DNA of 64,000 nucleotides from DASWTL01 sp966250385 (GCA_966250385.1 CBINHC010000006.1:166912-230911), one strand, 5' to 3'; shown: positions 50,033-59,149, counted from the first letter of the stretch. Notes: generated by a model from the letters alone, not told the origin. Program-made: numbers and translations.

Positions 50033-51478
50033 ATGGAATCTTTGAGATCTACCCTTATAGGATTTCTGGGAGTATTGCTGCTTTTTGCCGGCTGCCAAAA
50101 AAAATATACCGGCGATGATACAGGTTCCAGACCCCCGGATTCCGGGCCGGTAGAATCGGATGTGGAGTTTTATCTGACACAGCCGGATCAGTTTCAATTA
50201 TTCAAAAAACAGCAGGTAAGCCTGCTGTTTTCTTCTGCGGTCAACCAGTTTCCTGTCATTCAGCTGGATGAGACCAGGACCTATCAAACGATCGAAGGTT
50301 TTGGTTATTCCCTGACCGGCGGAAGCGCCATGCTGATCAATGCATTGCCTGCCAAAGAAAAAGATGCGCTGCTGAAGGAACTTTTCCTCCCGGACGGTTC
50401 CGGGATCGGGATCAGTTATCTCAGGATAAGTCTGGGCGCATCGGACCTCAGTATGGTGCCCTTCACCTATGACGATATGCCGGCGGGTCAGACAGACCCG
50501 ACGCTGAAGAACTTTACCCTCGATCGTGAGCGGACGGATCTGATTCCGTTGCTGAAACAGGTTCTGGCCCTTAACCCGGAGATCCGCCTTATGGCGTCTC
50601 CATGGACAGCCCCGGTCTGGATGAAAACAAACAACAGTTTCGTCGGCGGGAGTCTCAGACCCGAATACTATGGAGTCTATGCCCGATACCTGGTAAAATA
50701 CCTGCAGGAAATGGAGGCTTCGGGAATTTCGATCGATGCACTTACACCCCAGAACGAACCGTTACATGGCGGTAATAATCCCAGTATGGTCATGCAGGCA
50801 TCCGAACAGGCGGCCTTTATCAGGGACCACCTGGGACCCGCCCTGGAAACTGCAGGTCTCAAAACGAAGATCATCATATATGACCATAATGCTGACCGGC
50901 CAGATTACCCAATTTCGGTGCTTAATGATCCGGAAGCCAGGAAGTATGTTGCAGGTTCTGCCTTTCATCTGTACGGCGGCAGTATAAGCGCACTCAGTAC
51001 GGTTCACCAGGCCTATCCGGATAAGGGGATTTACTTTACCGAGCAGTGGGTGGGCGGCCCGGGAAATTTCGGTGGAGATCTGCAGTGGCATGTGACCAAC
51101 CTGATCATCGGCGCCACACGTAACTGGAGCCGGAATGTGCTGGAATGGAACCTGGCCGCCGATCCCCAGTACAAACCGCATACGAACGGAGGATGTACCA
51201 ATTGCGAGGGTGCTATTACGATCGGTAATGATATCCGGCGGAACGTGTCCTATTACATTATCGCCCATGCTTCAAAATTTGTCCGTCCGGGATCCCTTCG
51301 AATCGAGACGAATGTGCCGGCCGGTCTTCCGAATGTAGCATTCCGGACGCCGGAAGGTAAGAAGGTGCTCATAGCGATCAATACCGGTGCGGCTCCGGCG
51401 ACCTTTAATATCAAACACAATGACCGCTCCGTGGTCACCAGCCTGAATCCGGGGTCAGTAGGCACCTACGTGTGGTAG
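50033..51478 (+). CDS. GH30 family glycosidase (endo-beta-1,6-glucanase-like) lipoprotein
   Basis: 481 residues; lipobox LLFAGC near residue 21. GH30 signatures are TIEGFGYSLTGGSAMLI, YLRISLGASDLS, the acid/base Glu242 in TPQNEP and the nucleophile Glu337 in YFTEQWVG, with a C-terminal beta-sandwich ending VGTYVW. GH30 subfamily 3 enzymes cut beta-1,6-glucan; the GH16 neighbour makes that activity plausible, but specificity is not shown by sequence. It lies between GH16 and GH5 in one transcript. Confidence 0.9.
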   Translation: MESLRSTLIGFLGVLLLFAGCQKKYTGDDTGSRPPDSGPVESDVEFYLTQPDQFQLFKKQQVSLLFSSAVNQFPVIQLDETRTYQTIEGFGYSLTGGSAMLINALPAKEKDALLKELFLPDGSGIGISYLRISLGASDLSMVPFTYDDMPAGQTDPTLKNFTLDRERTDLIPLLKQVLALNPEIRLMASPWTAPVWMKTNNSFVGGSLRPEYYGVYARYLVKYLQEMEASGISIDALTPQNEPLHGGNNPSMVMQASEQAAFIRDHLGPALETAGLKTKIIIYDHNADRPDYPISVLNDPEARKYVAGSAFHLYGGSISALSTVHQAYPDKGIYFTEQWVGGPGNFGGDLQWHVTNLIIGATRNWSRNVLEWNLAADPQYKPHTNGGCTNCEGAITIGNDIRRNVSYYIIAHASKFVRPGSLRIETNVPAGLPNVAFRTPEGKKVLIAINTGAAPATFNIKHNDRSVVTSLNPGSVGTYVW

Positions 51479-51528
51479 CCGGCCGAAATGACGAGAAAAC
51501 CTATTTGAAATCAGATGAAATTATAATT

Positions 51529-53283
51529 ATGAGCAAGAATCTTTTCTACACCTTATGTAAGATATTGGTGCCCGCCCTTTTCTTGGTGGCGGCGGAGCGG
51601 AGCCAAGCCCAGGGTTTCCTTGACGTTCAGGGCAAATATATAGTCAATGAGCGGGGTGAGCGAGTGATCCTGCGCGGGATGGGACTTGGCGGCTGGATGC
51701 TGCAGGAAGGTTATATGCTCCGGATGCCCGGGGACGGACAACAGCATCGGATCCGGGCCCGGATCGAGGAAGTGATCGGGAAGGAAAAGACCCGGGAATT
51801 CTATGACGGTTGGCTTAGGAATCATACTACCCGGGCGGATATCGACTCGATGAAAGCATGGGGTTTCAACTCCGTACGTCTGCCAATGCACTATAATCTT
51901 TATACCTTGCCGGTCGAGGACGAACCCGTAAAAGGCCGGAACACCTGGCTCGAAAAGGGATTCGCGATGACGGACAGCTTGCTGGCGTGGTGTAAGGCTA
52001 ACCGGATGTACCTGATCCTGGACCTGCATGCAGCGCCAGGGGGACAGGGAAACGACTTCAATATATCAGACCGGGATCCAGGAAAACCATCCCTCTGGGA
52101 CAGCAAGGAGAACCGGGAAAAGATGATCGCCCTTTGGCGGAAGCTTGCCCAGCGGTATGCGGATGAGCCGTGGATCGGTGCCTACGATATCATTAATGAA
52201 CCAAATTGGGGATTTGCGGATCCGGAGGACAAAAACGGACTGAAGGAACCGCATAACGGGCCCCTGAAGAAGCTGATGGTGGACATCACCCGGGCCATCA
52301 GGGAGGTGGATAAAAAACATATCATCATCATCGAAGGAAACGGCTGGGGAAATAATTATAATGGTATCCTGCCTGCCTGGGACCCTAAGATGGTCTTGAG
52401 CTTCCATAAATACTGGAACTTTAACAATCAGGAGTCGATCCGGCATTTCATTAAGCTGAGGGACCAATATAATATACCGCTGTGGCTGGGTGAAACAGGG
52501 GAAAACTCCAATACCTGGTTTACGGAAGCCATCCGGCTGGTGGAAAGTAACGGCATCGGCTGGTGCTGGTGGCCATTGAAAAAAATGGGATTTAACAACC
52601 CCCTGGAAATAGAGGTTACACCGGGGTACCAGGACCTGCTGAATTACTGGGCAGGAAAAGGTCCGCGGCCGGCTGCCGGTCGAGCTTACAACGCCATGAT
52701 GCAGATGGCGGAAAATACCAGGCTGGAGAACTGTATCATTCACTATGACGTCATCGACGCCATGTTCAGACAGGTAGCTTCCCGCGATGCCATCCCATTC
52801 AAGCCTCACCGGGTGACCGGCGAGATCCGGGCCGTGGATTACGACCTGGGCCCGAATGGGGCTGCCTATTTTGACAATGACACTTCCGAGCACTACGTGT
52901 CTACCGGAACTGGCCGGACCGGCTGGAATTCCGGACGCACCTACCGAAACGACGGCGTGGATATTGAGCAGGGAAATAAAAGCGGGGAATACTTTGTGAC
53001 GAAAACGGAAGCGGGAGAGTGGCTGCAGTATACTGTTGCTTCGGACGCGCCCGGCCGTTATACCATAAAATTGCGTGTATCGGCTGCACAGCCGGGCGGT
53101 AAGCTGTCCGTGGCCGTCAACGGCCGGGGCATTCAGGCCGCTGATGCACCGTCGACCGGAGGTGAAGAAAACTGGAAGGACATCAACGTGGAGAACGTTC
53201 CGCTGAAAGAAGGGTTGAACCAGGTCCGGATCCGGATTGAAAACGGCGGGTTTAATTTACGGTCATTTCAGTTTGTGAAATAA
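51529..53283 (+). CDS. GH5 family glycosidase with C-terminal CBM6
   Basis: 584 residues from the ATG at 51529; the frame extends to 51472, overlapping GH30, but the signal peptide (MSKNLFYTLCKILVPALFLVAAERSQAQ) starts here. The GH5 barrel has GMGLGGWMLQEGYM, acid/base Glu224 in IINEPNWG and nucleophile Glu322 in WLGETGEN, with HKYWNF. A CBM6-like beta-sandwich (about 440-584: GVDIEQGNKSGEYFVTKTEAGEWLQYTV) binds glycan ends. No lipobox, so it may be released to the periplasm. Substrate by context is a beta-glucan. Confidence 0.9.
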   Translation: MSKNLFYTLCKILVPALFLVAAERSQAQGFLDVQGKYIVNERGERVILRGMGLGGWMLQEGYMLRMPGDGQQHRIRARIEEVIGKEKTREFYDGWLRNHTTRADIDSMKAWGFNSVRLPMHYNLYTLPVEDEPVKGRNTWLEKGFAMTDSLLAWCKANRMYLILDLHAAPGGQGNDFNISDRDPGKPSLWDSKENREKMIALWRKLAQRYADEPWIGAYDIINEPNWGFADPEDKNGLKEPHNGPLKKLMVDITRAIREVDKKHIIIIEGNGWGNNYNGILPAWDPKMVLSFHKYWNFNNQESIRHFIKLRDQYNIPLWLGETGENSNTWFTEAIRLVESNGIGWCWWPLKKMGFNNPLEIEVTPGYQDLLNYWAGKGPRPAAGRAYNAMMQMAENTRLENCIIHYDVIDAMFRQVASRDAIPFKPHRVTGEIRAVDYDLGPNGAAYFDNDTSEHYVSTGTGRTGWNSGRTYRNDGVDIEQGNKSGEYFVTKTEAGEWLQYTVASDAPGRYTIKLRVSAAQPGGKLSVAVNGRGIQAADAPSTGGEENWKDINVENVPLKEGLNQVRIRIENGGFNLRSFQFVK

Positions 53284-53288
53284 GAGGG

Positions 53289-54473
53289 ATGTTTACGAAG
53301 CGACTGTTGCTGATAAACCTGCTGATCGGCCTCCTGATCGTTGGGTTGTCCCGCTGTGTTACTTCAGCTCCGGAGACTGATCTTCGCGGTCCCGGGTACG
53401 CCGGCCAGCAGACCTGTGTCCCGTGCCACCGGGATATCGCCGGTACGTATGCCCGAACCGCACATTTTCAAACGTCCTCAGCGGTCGGCAATGCAGAAGA
53501 CATGCCCGAGCGGACCGGGATCTTCAGGTTTTCGGATCACGGCCTTGTAAAGGTCGAGAACCGGCAGGGCCGGCTGTACCAGGTTGGCTACTCAGGCGAC
53601 CGGGAGGTCCGCGCGGGCCGGCTGGATATCGCTTTTGGCTCCGGGGAAAAGGCCCGGACGTTCGCGTTCTGGGAAGGAGATGCCCTTTACCAGCTTCCCC
53701 TTACCTACTACGGCGTGGCAGCCAGCTGGACGAACAGCCCAGGATTTCCGAAAGATCATCCGGACTTTGGCAGAGCGATCGTCAGCCGGTGTTTCGAGTG
53801 CCACAGTTCGTTTGCTGAAACAAAGATCGTTAAGACCGGGAGCCTTTCCGTAATGGAATCGGTCGTCAACGGATCTGTTCTTTATGGTATCGACTGCGAA
53901 CGCTGCCATGGCCCGGCGGCCCGCCATGTGGAGTTTCATGAGGACAACCCGGAAGAGAAGAAGGCCCGCTACCTGCAGAATGTGAGCTCGCTTCCGCGCC
54001 GCAGGAAACTTGATATGTGTGCGGTGTGCCATTCGGGTAATGATCAGAAGACCCAGCGGTCCACTTTTACGTTTGTCCCCGGAGATACCCTGGCGAACTT
54101 TTACTATCCATACGGCGGGCGTTCATCCGCTGAACCGGACGTACATGGAAATCAGTACCAGATGCTTGCCGGCAGCGCCTGTTTCATTAAGAGCGACATG
54201 GATTGTTCTTCATGCCACAACACGCACATGACCGAGCATAATACAGTTCTTTTTTCGCAGCGTTGCCTGAACTGCCATCGTGCCGGTGATCATGCGCCGG
54301 TCGCTTCGGCCGCTGTCCTCACGGCCAATTGTATCGATTGTCATATGCCGATGGTGCCTTCCCGGCTGATCACCTTTCAGCAGGCCGGAAAGTCCAGGGA
54401 AACGCCTTATATGCTCCGGAGTCACCGGATCTCCGTATATCCGGACCTTGACGGGAGGAAGGACGTGCGTTAA
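53289..54473 (+). CDS. Heptahaem c-type cytochrome lipoprotein
   Basis: 394 residues with a signal and Cys23 in GLSRCV as a likely lipidation site. Seven CxxCH haem motifs occur at about residues 43, 168, 203, 244, 306, 326 and 348 (CVPCH, CFECH, CERCH, CAVCH, CSSCH, CLNCH, CIDCH). A haem-free stretch of about 120 residues separates the first from the rest. It resembles the cytochrome c554-like multihaem group. It follows GH5 by 5 bases. Electron transfer at the envelope is likely; partner and substrate are unknown. Confidence 0.9.
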   Translation: MFTKRLLLINLLIGLLIVGLSRCVTSAPETDLRGPGYAGQQTCVPCHRDIAGTYARTAHFQTSSAVGNAEDMPERTGIFRFSDHGLVKVENRQGRLYQVGYSGDREVRAGRLDIAFGSGEKARTFAFWEGDALYQLPLTYYGVAASWTNSPGFPKDHPDFGRAIVSRCFECHSSFAETKIVKTGSLSVMESVVNGSVLYGIDCERCHGPAARHVEFHEDNPEEKKARYLQNVSSLPRRRKLDMCAVCHSGNDQKTQRSTFTFVPGDTLANFYYPYGGRSSAEPDVHGNQYQMLAGSACFIKSDMDCSSCHNTHMTEHNTVLFSQRCLNCHRAGDHAPVASAAVLTANCIDCHMPMVPSRLITFQQAGKSRETPYMLRSHRISVYPDLDGRKDVR

Positions 54474-54526
54474 ATTTATTATGTGCCGATTAACCCGCGT
54501 TGCTTAAAATCTTTAATTTAGGGACT

Positions 54527-55669
54527 ATGCAAAAGTCAGTTATACACGGAATCTTTAACACGCTATTGGTGGGAGGGCTGTTGATGCAGACCGCGGCAGC
54601 TCAAACGGGCACCAGGATCGATTTTGAAACATACAATCCCCCCTCTTCCCTGGTCGTCCCCGAACATCTGTTGAAAAAGGCTAAATTCCCTTTTATTGAC
54701 GTGCATAACCATCAGGCGGATATGCCCCGGCAGGATCTGAAAAAACTGCTTCAGGAGATGGATGACCTGAACATGCAGGTAATGGTCAATCTGAGCGGGC
54801 GCGGCTTCCGGATGAATAACGGGGTCTTCGATATCCGGGAGCGTTCTCACCTGGACAGCGCCATGAGGAACATCAGGAGCGCCGATCCCAAAAGATTATT
54901 GCTGTTTACCAATGTTTCCTTTACCGGCGTGGGCGAAAGAGGATGGGCAAAGAAAGCCGTTCAGGAACTCGAAGCGGACGTCCGAGCCGGTGCCAGGGGA
55001 CTGAAGATCTATAAGAGTCTGGGATTTACGTATAAGGACAGCGAAGGGAAACTACTGGCTGTTGATGATCCCCGCCTGGATCCGATCTGGGAGAAATGCG
55101 GTGAGCTCGGGATCCCGGTGCTGATCCATACGGCCGATCCTAAGCAGTTCTGGCAAAAACCGGATGAACATAATGAACGGTGGCTCGAACTATTAACGCA
55201 GCCCGGCCGGCAGCGGGGAAACGGCGATTTCACCTGGGAGGAGCTGATCCGCCAGCAGCATAACGTATTCAGGAAACATCCGAAGACAACCTTTATCGAT
55301 GCGCATTTCGGCTGGTTCGCCAATGACCTGAAGCACCTCGGCGAACTCCTTGATTCCATGCCGAATGTGAATATCGAGTTCGGGGCTATCATCGCCGAAC
55401 TCGGACGGCAGCCCCGGATGGCCCGGGAGTTCTTTGAAAAATACCAGGACCGGATCCTCTTCGGGAAGGACAGCTGGGTGCCTGCCGAATACACCACCTA
55501 CTTCCGGGTGCTGGAAACCAACGATGAGTATTTCCCATACCATAAGAAGTACCACGCTTTCTGGAGAATGTACGGAATGGGGCTGAGTGACGAGATTCTG
55601 AAGAAAATCTATTACAAGAACGCCATCAGGCTGATTCCCGGCATTGACGCTTCGCAGTTCCCGGAATAA
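54527..55669 (+). CDS. Exported amidohydrolase-2 family metal-dependent hydrolase
   Basis: 380 residues from the ATG at 54527, with a signal peptide (ending LLMQTAAAQ). The amidohydrolase_2 fold shows FIDVHNHQAD (HxH metal ligands), GIPVLIHTADP, TTFIDAHFGWFANDL with the next His, and ILFGKDSWVP, whose Asp is catalytic. Relatives decarboxylate or hydrolyse aromatic and cyclic compounds; here the substrate is unknown. It lies about 50 bases after the cytochrome gene and ends 3 bases before the convergent NYN gene. Confidence 0.88.
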   Translation: MQKSVIHGIFNTLLVGGLLMQTAAAQTGTRIDFETYNPPSSLVVPEHLLKKAKFPFIDVHNHQADMPRQDLKKLLQEMDDLNMQVMVNLSGRGFRMNNGVFDIRERSHLDSAMRNIRSADPKRLLLFTNVSFTGVGERGWAKKAVQELEADVRAGARGLKIYKSLGFTYKDSEGKLLAVDDPRLDPIWEKCGELGIPVLIHTADPKQFWQKPDEHNERWLELLTQPGRQRGNGDFTWEELIRQQHNVFRKHPKTTFIDAHFGWFANDLKHLGELLDSMPNVNIEFGAIIAELGRQPRMAREFFEKYQDRILFGKDSWVPAEYTTYFRVLETNDEYFPYHKKYHAFWRMYGMGLSDEILKKIYYKNAIRLIPGIDASQFPE

Positions 55670-55672
55670 CGG

Positions 55673-56437
55673 TCAGGACTTGTTCCGGATATAGATATGC
55701 TTGATATATTTATTTGATGTGTCCCGCTCATCAATTTCGAACTGGGGAAGGGACCTGATAAACGGAGTCAGTTTTTCGAATCCGTAGTTCCGGGGATCAA
55801 AGTCGGTTCTTTTTTTGATGATGAGTGTGCCTACATCTCCAAGGAACGCCCACCCGCTTTCATCAGCAACATCGGAAATGGAATTGCGGATCAGGGATAT
55901 GATACTTTTTTCAACATGCGGGGGCTCCGGCTTCTTCCGGGGCTCCTTTGACTTTGGACGGGGCTTACTCACAGACTCGCCTTCAGGGGCCGCCGCCTTC
56001 GAGATGATCTCCAGGTAAATGAACTTGTCGCAGGCAGCGATCAGGGATGCAGGCGTCTTCTTCTCGCCGATCCCGATGACTTTTTTTCCCGCTTCCCGAA
56101 GTCTGACCGCCAGCCGGGTGAAGTCACTGTCGCTGCTTACGATGCAGAACCCGTCTACCTTTTCGGAATAGAGAATATCCATAGCGTCGATGATTAGGGC
56201 TGCGTCCGAGGAGTTCTTACCGATCGTGTAACTGTACTGCTGAATAGGTGTCAGCGCATTTTCAAGCAATACATTTTTCCATCCGGCCGCGTTCGGCCGG
56301 GTCCAGTCCGTATATATCCTCTTGGTGGTCGGGATACCGTACCGGGCAATCTCCTCCATAATGCCCTTAATATTTGAGTACGGGACATTGTCGGCATCAA
56401 TCAGTACGGCCAGGCGCAGGTCATTCGTGTTTTGCAT
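55673..56437 (-). CDS. NYN-domain (LabA/DUF88) putative RNase with C-terminal OST-HTH/LOTUS-like domain
   Basis: 254 residues from the ATG at 56437. The NYN (PIN-like) domain has the conserved acidic residues LIDADNVPYSN, KNSSDAALIIDAMDIL and FCIVSSDSDFTRLA. A Pro/Lys-rich linker (about 152-172) joins it to an OST-HTH-like module (about 175-250: SIISLIRNSISDVADESGWAFLGDVG, YGFEKLTPFIRSLPQFEI). NYN proteins are metal-dependent RNases; LOTUS domains bind RNA. The upstream small gene is in the same transcript. Confidence 0.88.
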   Translation of the reverse strand: MQNTNDLRLAVLIDADNVPYSNIKGIMEEIARYGIPTTKRIYTDWTRPNAAGWKNVLLENALTPIQQYSYTIGKNSSDAALIIDAMDILYSEKVDGFCIVSSDSDFTRLAVRLREAGKKVIGIGEKKTPASLIAACDKFIYLEIISKAAAPEGESVSKPRPKSKEPRKKPEPPHVEKSIISLIRNSISDVADESGWAFLGDVGTLIIKKRTDFDPRNYGFEKLTPFIRSLPQFEIDERDTSNKYIKHIYIRNKS

Positions 56438-56462
56438 ATTGGTGGTCTCCAGACTAAATGTA

Positions 56463-56747
56463 CTAATTCTGCCGGTTATCCGGTTGGTTTGAGTTGTCCT
56501 TAACCTTCTTTTCAAGCCGGAACTCGGCCACCCTGCCGGTTTTTTGGATTTCGATCACAATTTCCTGGTCCCGCGGGTCAAGGGTCGCTGCGATCCGGTC
56601 GATCTGGTTCATGATCTTTTGACAGACAATGTCAAACGGTTTGGAGTCGTCCGGTACATAGATCACGATCACTCCGCTCCGGAAATCCGTCTCATAGTCT
56701 TTGAAGGTCAGTACGATTTCATTATAATACTGGTATTTGATGTCCAT
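56463..56747 (-). CDS. Small uncharacterised protein in the NYN operon
   Basis: 94 residues, soluble, charged. Segments DIKYQYYNEIVLTFKDYETDF and RSGVIVIYVPDDS read as beta-strands, followed by helix KPFDIVCQKIMNQIDRIAATL and a strand DQEIVIEIQKTG. No family is recognised. It is the first gene after a perfect promoter and is followed by the NYN gene after 25 bases, so a link with that putative RNase is possible. Confidence 0.5.
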   Translation of the reverse strand: MDIKYQYYNEIVLTFKDYETDFRSGVIVIYVPDDSKPFDIVCQKIMNQIDRIAATLDPRDQEIVIEIQKTGRVAEFRLEKKVKDNSNQPDNRQN

Positions 56748-56769
56748 AGTCTGCGTAACCGAATATCGC

Positions 56770-56800
56770 CAAAGATAGTGAGCCGGTCTGCGCCGTCAAA
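56770..56800 (-). promoter_or_regulatory. Consensus promoter of the NYN operon
   Basis: On the minus strand TTTG (56800-56797), exactly 19 bases, TATCTTTG (56777-56770): a full match. The -7 box ends 22 bases before the ATG at 56747. Confidence 0.7.
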
Positions 56801-56840
56801 ATGCGGGCTGGGTCTCCGGCATTCAGGCTGTAGCCATATG

Positions 56841-56872
56841 AAAAAATCCCCGGGCATGATGCCGCGGGGATT
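56841..56872 (-). terminator. Terminator of the lipoprotein gene
   Basis: On the minus strand AATCCCCG and CGGGGATT form a stem closed by a T-run, 24 bases after the stop at 56896. Confidence 0.85.
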
Positions 56873-56895
56873 CAGCTGCGTATAGAAAGGGATCT

Positions 56896-57594
56896 TTAGT
56901 CTTCGAACTTGCAATCTGCGAAGTTTTCCAGGCGGGCTTTGATCTTGGCATAGAGCCCAGGATTTGACGTGCTGCTGATCACGATGGTTCCGTTGGTTTT
57001 GGTCGCCATCGTGAGGTCGGCGATCGTAATACCTGAAAGCAGCTGATTCAGGTGCATGTTGATCCTGGCAATATGATCGTTCGTCTCCATGACCAGGTTC
57101 TCAGCCTCCGCGCGGATCTCCAGGTCCTCATTGAACTGCAGCTCAACCGGGGTTTCGGAACCCGAAAGGTCGGTATACGATCCTTTGAGCCGGGCCGGAA
57201 TGTCATCGGCCGAGGATTTTTTAAATACGAGTTTCAGCTCCACCTGTTCATAGGTTCCGTCCGGGATTTTTACACTGCCAAGGGCAGAGGCCGCCTTCGC
57301 AATATCCACCCGGACCAGCTGGTCAGACTTGTATTCAATCTGGCTGCCGTCTTTCCGGGCTTCAAAATCAATTTCACTGATATTCAGGCTCCCTTCTGAC
57401 CAGGTGATACTTGAATTTGAGCTGGCCTGCACGATCAGGCCGCTTCCGGATACGCTGGCACCGATCGACGATGAAAAGTTGACCGGGTTTGCATGATAGG
57501 TGACGGTATTGCCGGTCTCGGCGTCTTTCTGGCAGGAAGTGAATACGGTGGCTGCTGCGAAGAGTGTTCCGGCTATCATTACATGTTTTCTCAT
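56896..57594 (-). CDS. Uncharacterised lipoprotein
   Basis: 232 residues from the ATG at 57594; the open frame extends to 57645 without a signal. Lipobox VFTSCQK near residue 20. The rest is beta-rich (SSSITWSEGSLNISEIDFEAR, YEQVELKLVFKKSS, ELQFNEDLEIRAEAENLVM), like small Bacteroidota DUF4382-style lipoproteins, though this is not certain. Function unknown. Its own terminator follows. Confidence 0.6.
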   Translation of the reverse strand: MRKHVMIAGTLFAAATVFTSCQKDAETGNTVTYHANPVNFSSSIGASVSGSGLIVQASSNSSITWSEGSLNISEIDFEARKDGSQIEYKSDQLVRVDIAKAASALGSVKIPDGTYEQVELKLVFKKSSADDIPARLKGSYTDLSGSETPVELQFNEDLEIRAEAENLVMETNDHIARINMHLNQLLSGITIADLTMATKTNGTIVISSTSNPGLYAKIKARLENFADCKFED

Positions 57595-57675
57595 AGAATC
57601 GTTATTTAGTATGATAAAGTAGTTTCTTGAAACAACAACGAGCAAATGAAGATTTCATGAATTTTCAAAAAAAAG

Positions 57676-57706
57676 GTAAAAAAAATCCCCCGCAGAAGCG
57701 GGGGAC
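57676..57706 (-). terminator. Terminator of the GNAT gene transcript
   Basis: On the minus strand CCCCCGCTTCTGCGGGGG is a 6-bp stem with a 6-base loop, followed by ATTTTTTTT. It lies about 130 bases after the GNAT stop; the gap holds no recognisable gene. Confidence 0.8.
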
Positions 57707-57836
57707 TGGTATAGATAGATGTGTGTTTAGTACTCGCTGTGGTCAGCATCGCTGCTGATTATGATTCAAAGGTGGCCCGGAAACATGAACTTAAGATGAA
57801 GAAAACAAAAAAAATGAAGAAGACGTATCCGGCCTG

Positions 57837-58310
57837 TCATAACCGCCGGAGAGGCAGTTCCATTTTGATGTCAGCCCGTTCATACGTTCCCGGCTCAAGC
57901 GGCGCGTCGGTAAACCCCAGCTTACGGTAGATGGCGATGGCTGCGGACAGAGAAGTGTTGGAGTACAGTACCAGTTTTCGGGCCCCTAGCCGCCGGGCCC
58001 GGTCAATGGCAGCCTGGCAGAGCGCCTTTCCGGCGCCGGCGCCCCGGAATCCTTTGTCGACAGCCATCTTGGTAAGTTCATATTCGCCCGGTCCGGTCGG
58101 TTTCAGCGCAACGGTGCCGATGATTTCTCGGTCAGTGCTCGCGAACAGGATGATTCCCCCCTTATCCAGGATGGCCTGCCTGGGATTTTCCAGGACATAT
58201 TCATCGACAGGTTCCAGCCTGAAATATTCACCGATCCACTGTTTATTGAGTTTTTCAAAATAAGGCTGGTACGCCGGCTGGTATTCGAGTATGGATATTT
58301 TCATGTTCAT
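57837..58310 (-). CDS. GNAT family N-acetyltransferase
   Basis: 157 residues (a second ATG at 58304 is equally possible). The acetyl-CoA-binding motif GFRGAGAGKALCQAAIDRARRLG (motif A) and the later SAAIAIYRKLGFTDAPLEPGTYERADIKM (motif B) are typical of GNAT enzymes. The preceding strand GTVALKPTGPGEYELTKMAV fits. The acyl acceptor is not known. It has an exact -7 box 7 bases upstream and is divergent from the SDR gene. Confidence 0.92.
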   Translation of the reverse strand: MNMKISILEYQPAYQPYFEKLNKQWIGEYFRLEPVDEYVLENPRQAILDKGGIILFASTDREIIGTVALKPTGPGEYELTKMAVDKGFRGAGAGKALCQAAIDRARRLGARKLVLYSNTSLSAAIAIYRKLGFTDAPLEPGTYERADIKMELPLRRL

Positions 58311-58317
58311 TTGACCG

Positions 58318-58325
58318 CAAAATTA
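58318..58325 (-). promoter_or_regulatory. -7 promoter box of the GNAT gene
   Basis: TAATTTTG on the minus strand, exact match, 7 bases before the ATG at 58310 or 13 before that at 58304. No -33 TTTG visible. Confidence 0.4.
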
Positions 58326-58359
58326 GAAATCCGCGGTCGAACACTGTATGCAAAATTGG

Positions 58360-58367
58360 TACCTTTG
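58360..58367 (+). promoter_or_regulatory. -7 promoter box of the SDR gene
   Basis: TACCTTTG, exact match to TAnnTTTG, 43 bases before the SDR ATG. The two divergent genes share a 100-base control region. Confidence 0.4.
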
Positions 58368-58410
58368 AGCCCCTGGACAAAAACATTTGACTTACCTTAA
58401 CAGATAAACT

Positions 58411-59127
58411 ATGGAATCATTAGCAGGAAAAATCGCACTGGTAACCGGTGCGGGAAAAGGGATCGGCCGGGCACTTGTTCTGGCTCTTGCCCGGGAAGGG
58501 GTCCATGTAGGGCTGGTCTCAAGAACCACTTCCGATCTGGAAGAAGTTGCACGTGAAGTGCGGGAACTGGGCGTGCGCGCTGGTGTCGCATCGGCGGACG
58601 TCAGCGATCTGGCATCCGTGGAGACAGCAGTAGGCAGCATCCAGAAGGAGCTCGGAAACATCGATATCCTGATCAATAATGCGGGGATCGCCTCCTTCGG
58701 AAAGTTTCTGGAACTTGAACCCGAAGCCTGGGAGAAACAGGTAAAGGTCAATCTGTTTGGTGTGTACTATATGATCCGGGCCGTCCTTCCCGGGATGATC
58801 GAGAGACAGACCGGCGATATTATCAATATTTCTTCAACTGCCGGTCTGCGCGGAAGTGCGCTTACCAGCGCCTACAGTTCATCTAAGTTTGCCGTAATGG
58901 GCCTGACCGAATCGCTGATGCAGGAAGTGCGACGGCATAATATCCGGGTGACGGCGATGAATCCCAGTACTGTGGTGACCGACCTGGCCAAGAGCTCTAA
59001 CCTGATCAACAACAACGAAGACCGGCTCATTCATCCGGAAGATTTCGCGGAGCTTATCATTGCACAGTTAAAGCTCAACCGCAGGGTGTTTGTCAAAGAC
59101 GCTGCCCTGTGGGCGACCAATCCGTAA
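58411..59127 (+). CDS. Short-chain dehydrogenase/reductase (3-oxoacyl-ACP reductase-like)
   Basis: 238 residues. The Rossmann motif LVTGAGKGIGRAL, the NNAG motif in DILINNAGIAS, catalytic Ser in INISSTAG and Tyr/Lys in SAYSSSKFAVMG place it in the classical SDR family, closest in pattern to FabG-type reductases. It uses NAD(P)H to reduce carbonyls; whether it serves fatty acid synthesis is unclear, because no fab genes are near. A perfect hairpin terminator follows. Confidence 0.93.
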   Translation: MESLAGKIALVTGAGKGIGRALVLALAREGVHVGLVSRTTSDLEEVAREVRELGVRAGVASADVSDLASVETAVGSIQKELGNIDILINNAGIASFGKFLELEPEAWEKQVKVNLFGVYYMIRAVLPGMIERQTGDIINISSTAGLRGSALTSAYSSSKFAVMGLTESLMQEVRRHNIRVTAMNPSTVVTDLAKSSNLINNNEDRLIHPEDFAELIIAQLKLNRRVFVKDAALWATNP

Positions 59128-59149
59128 TAGGGCGTCCGCCAATCCGTAA

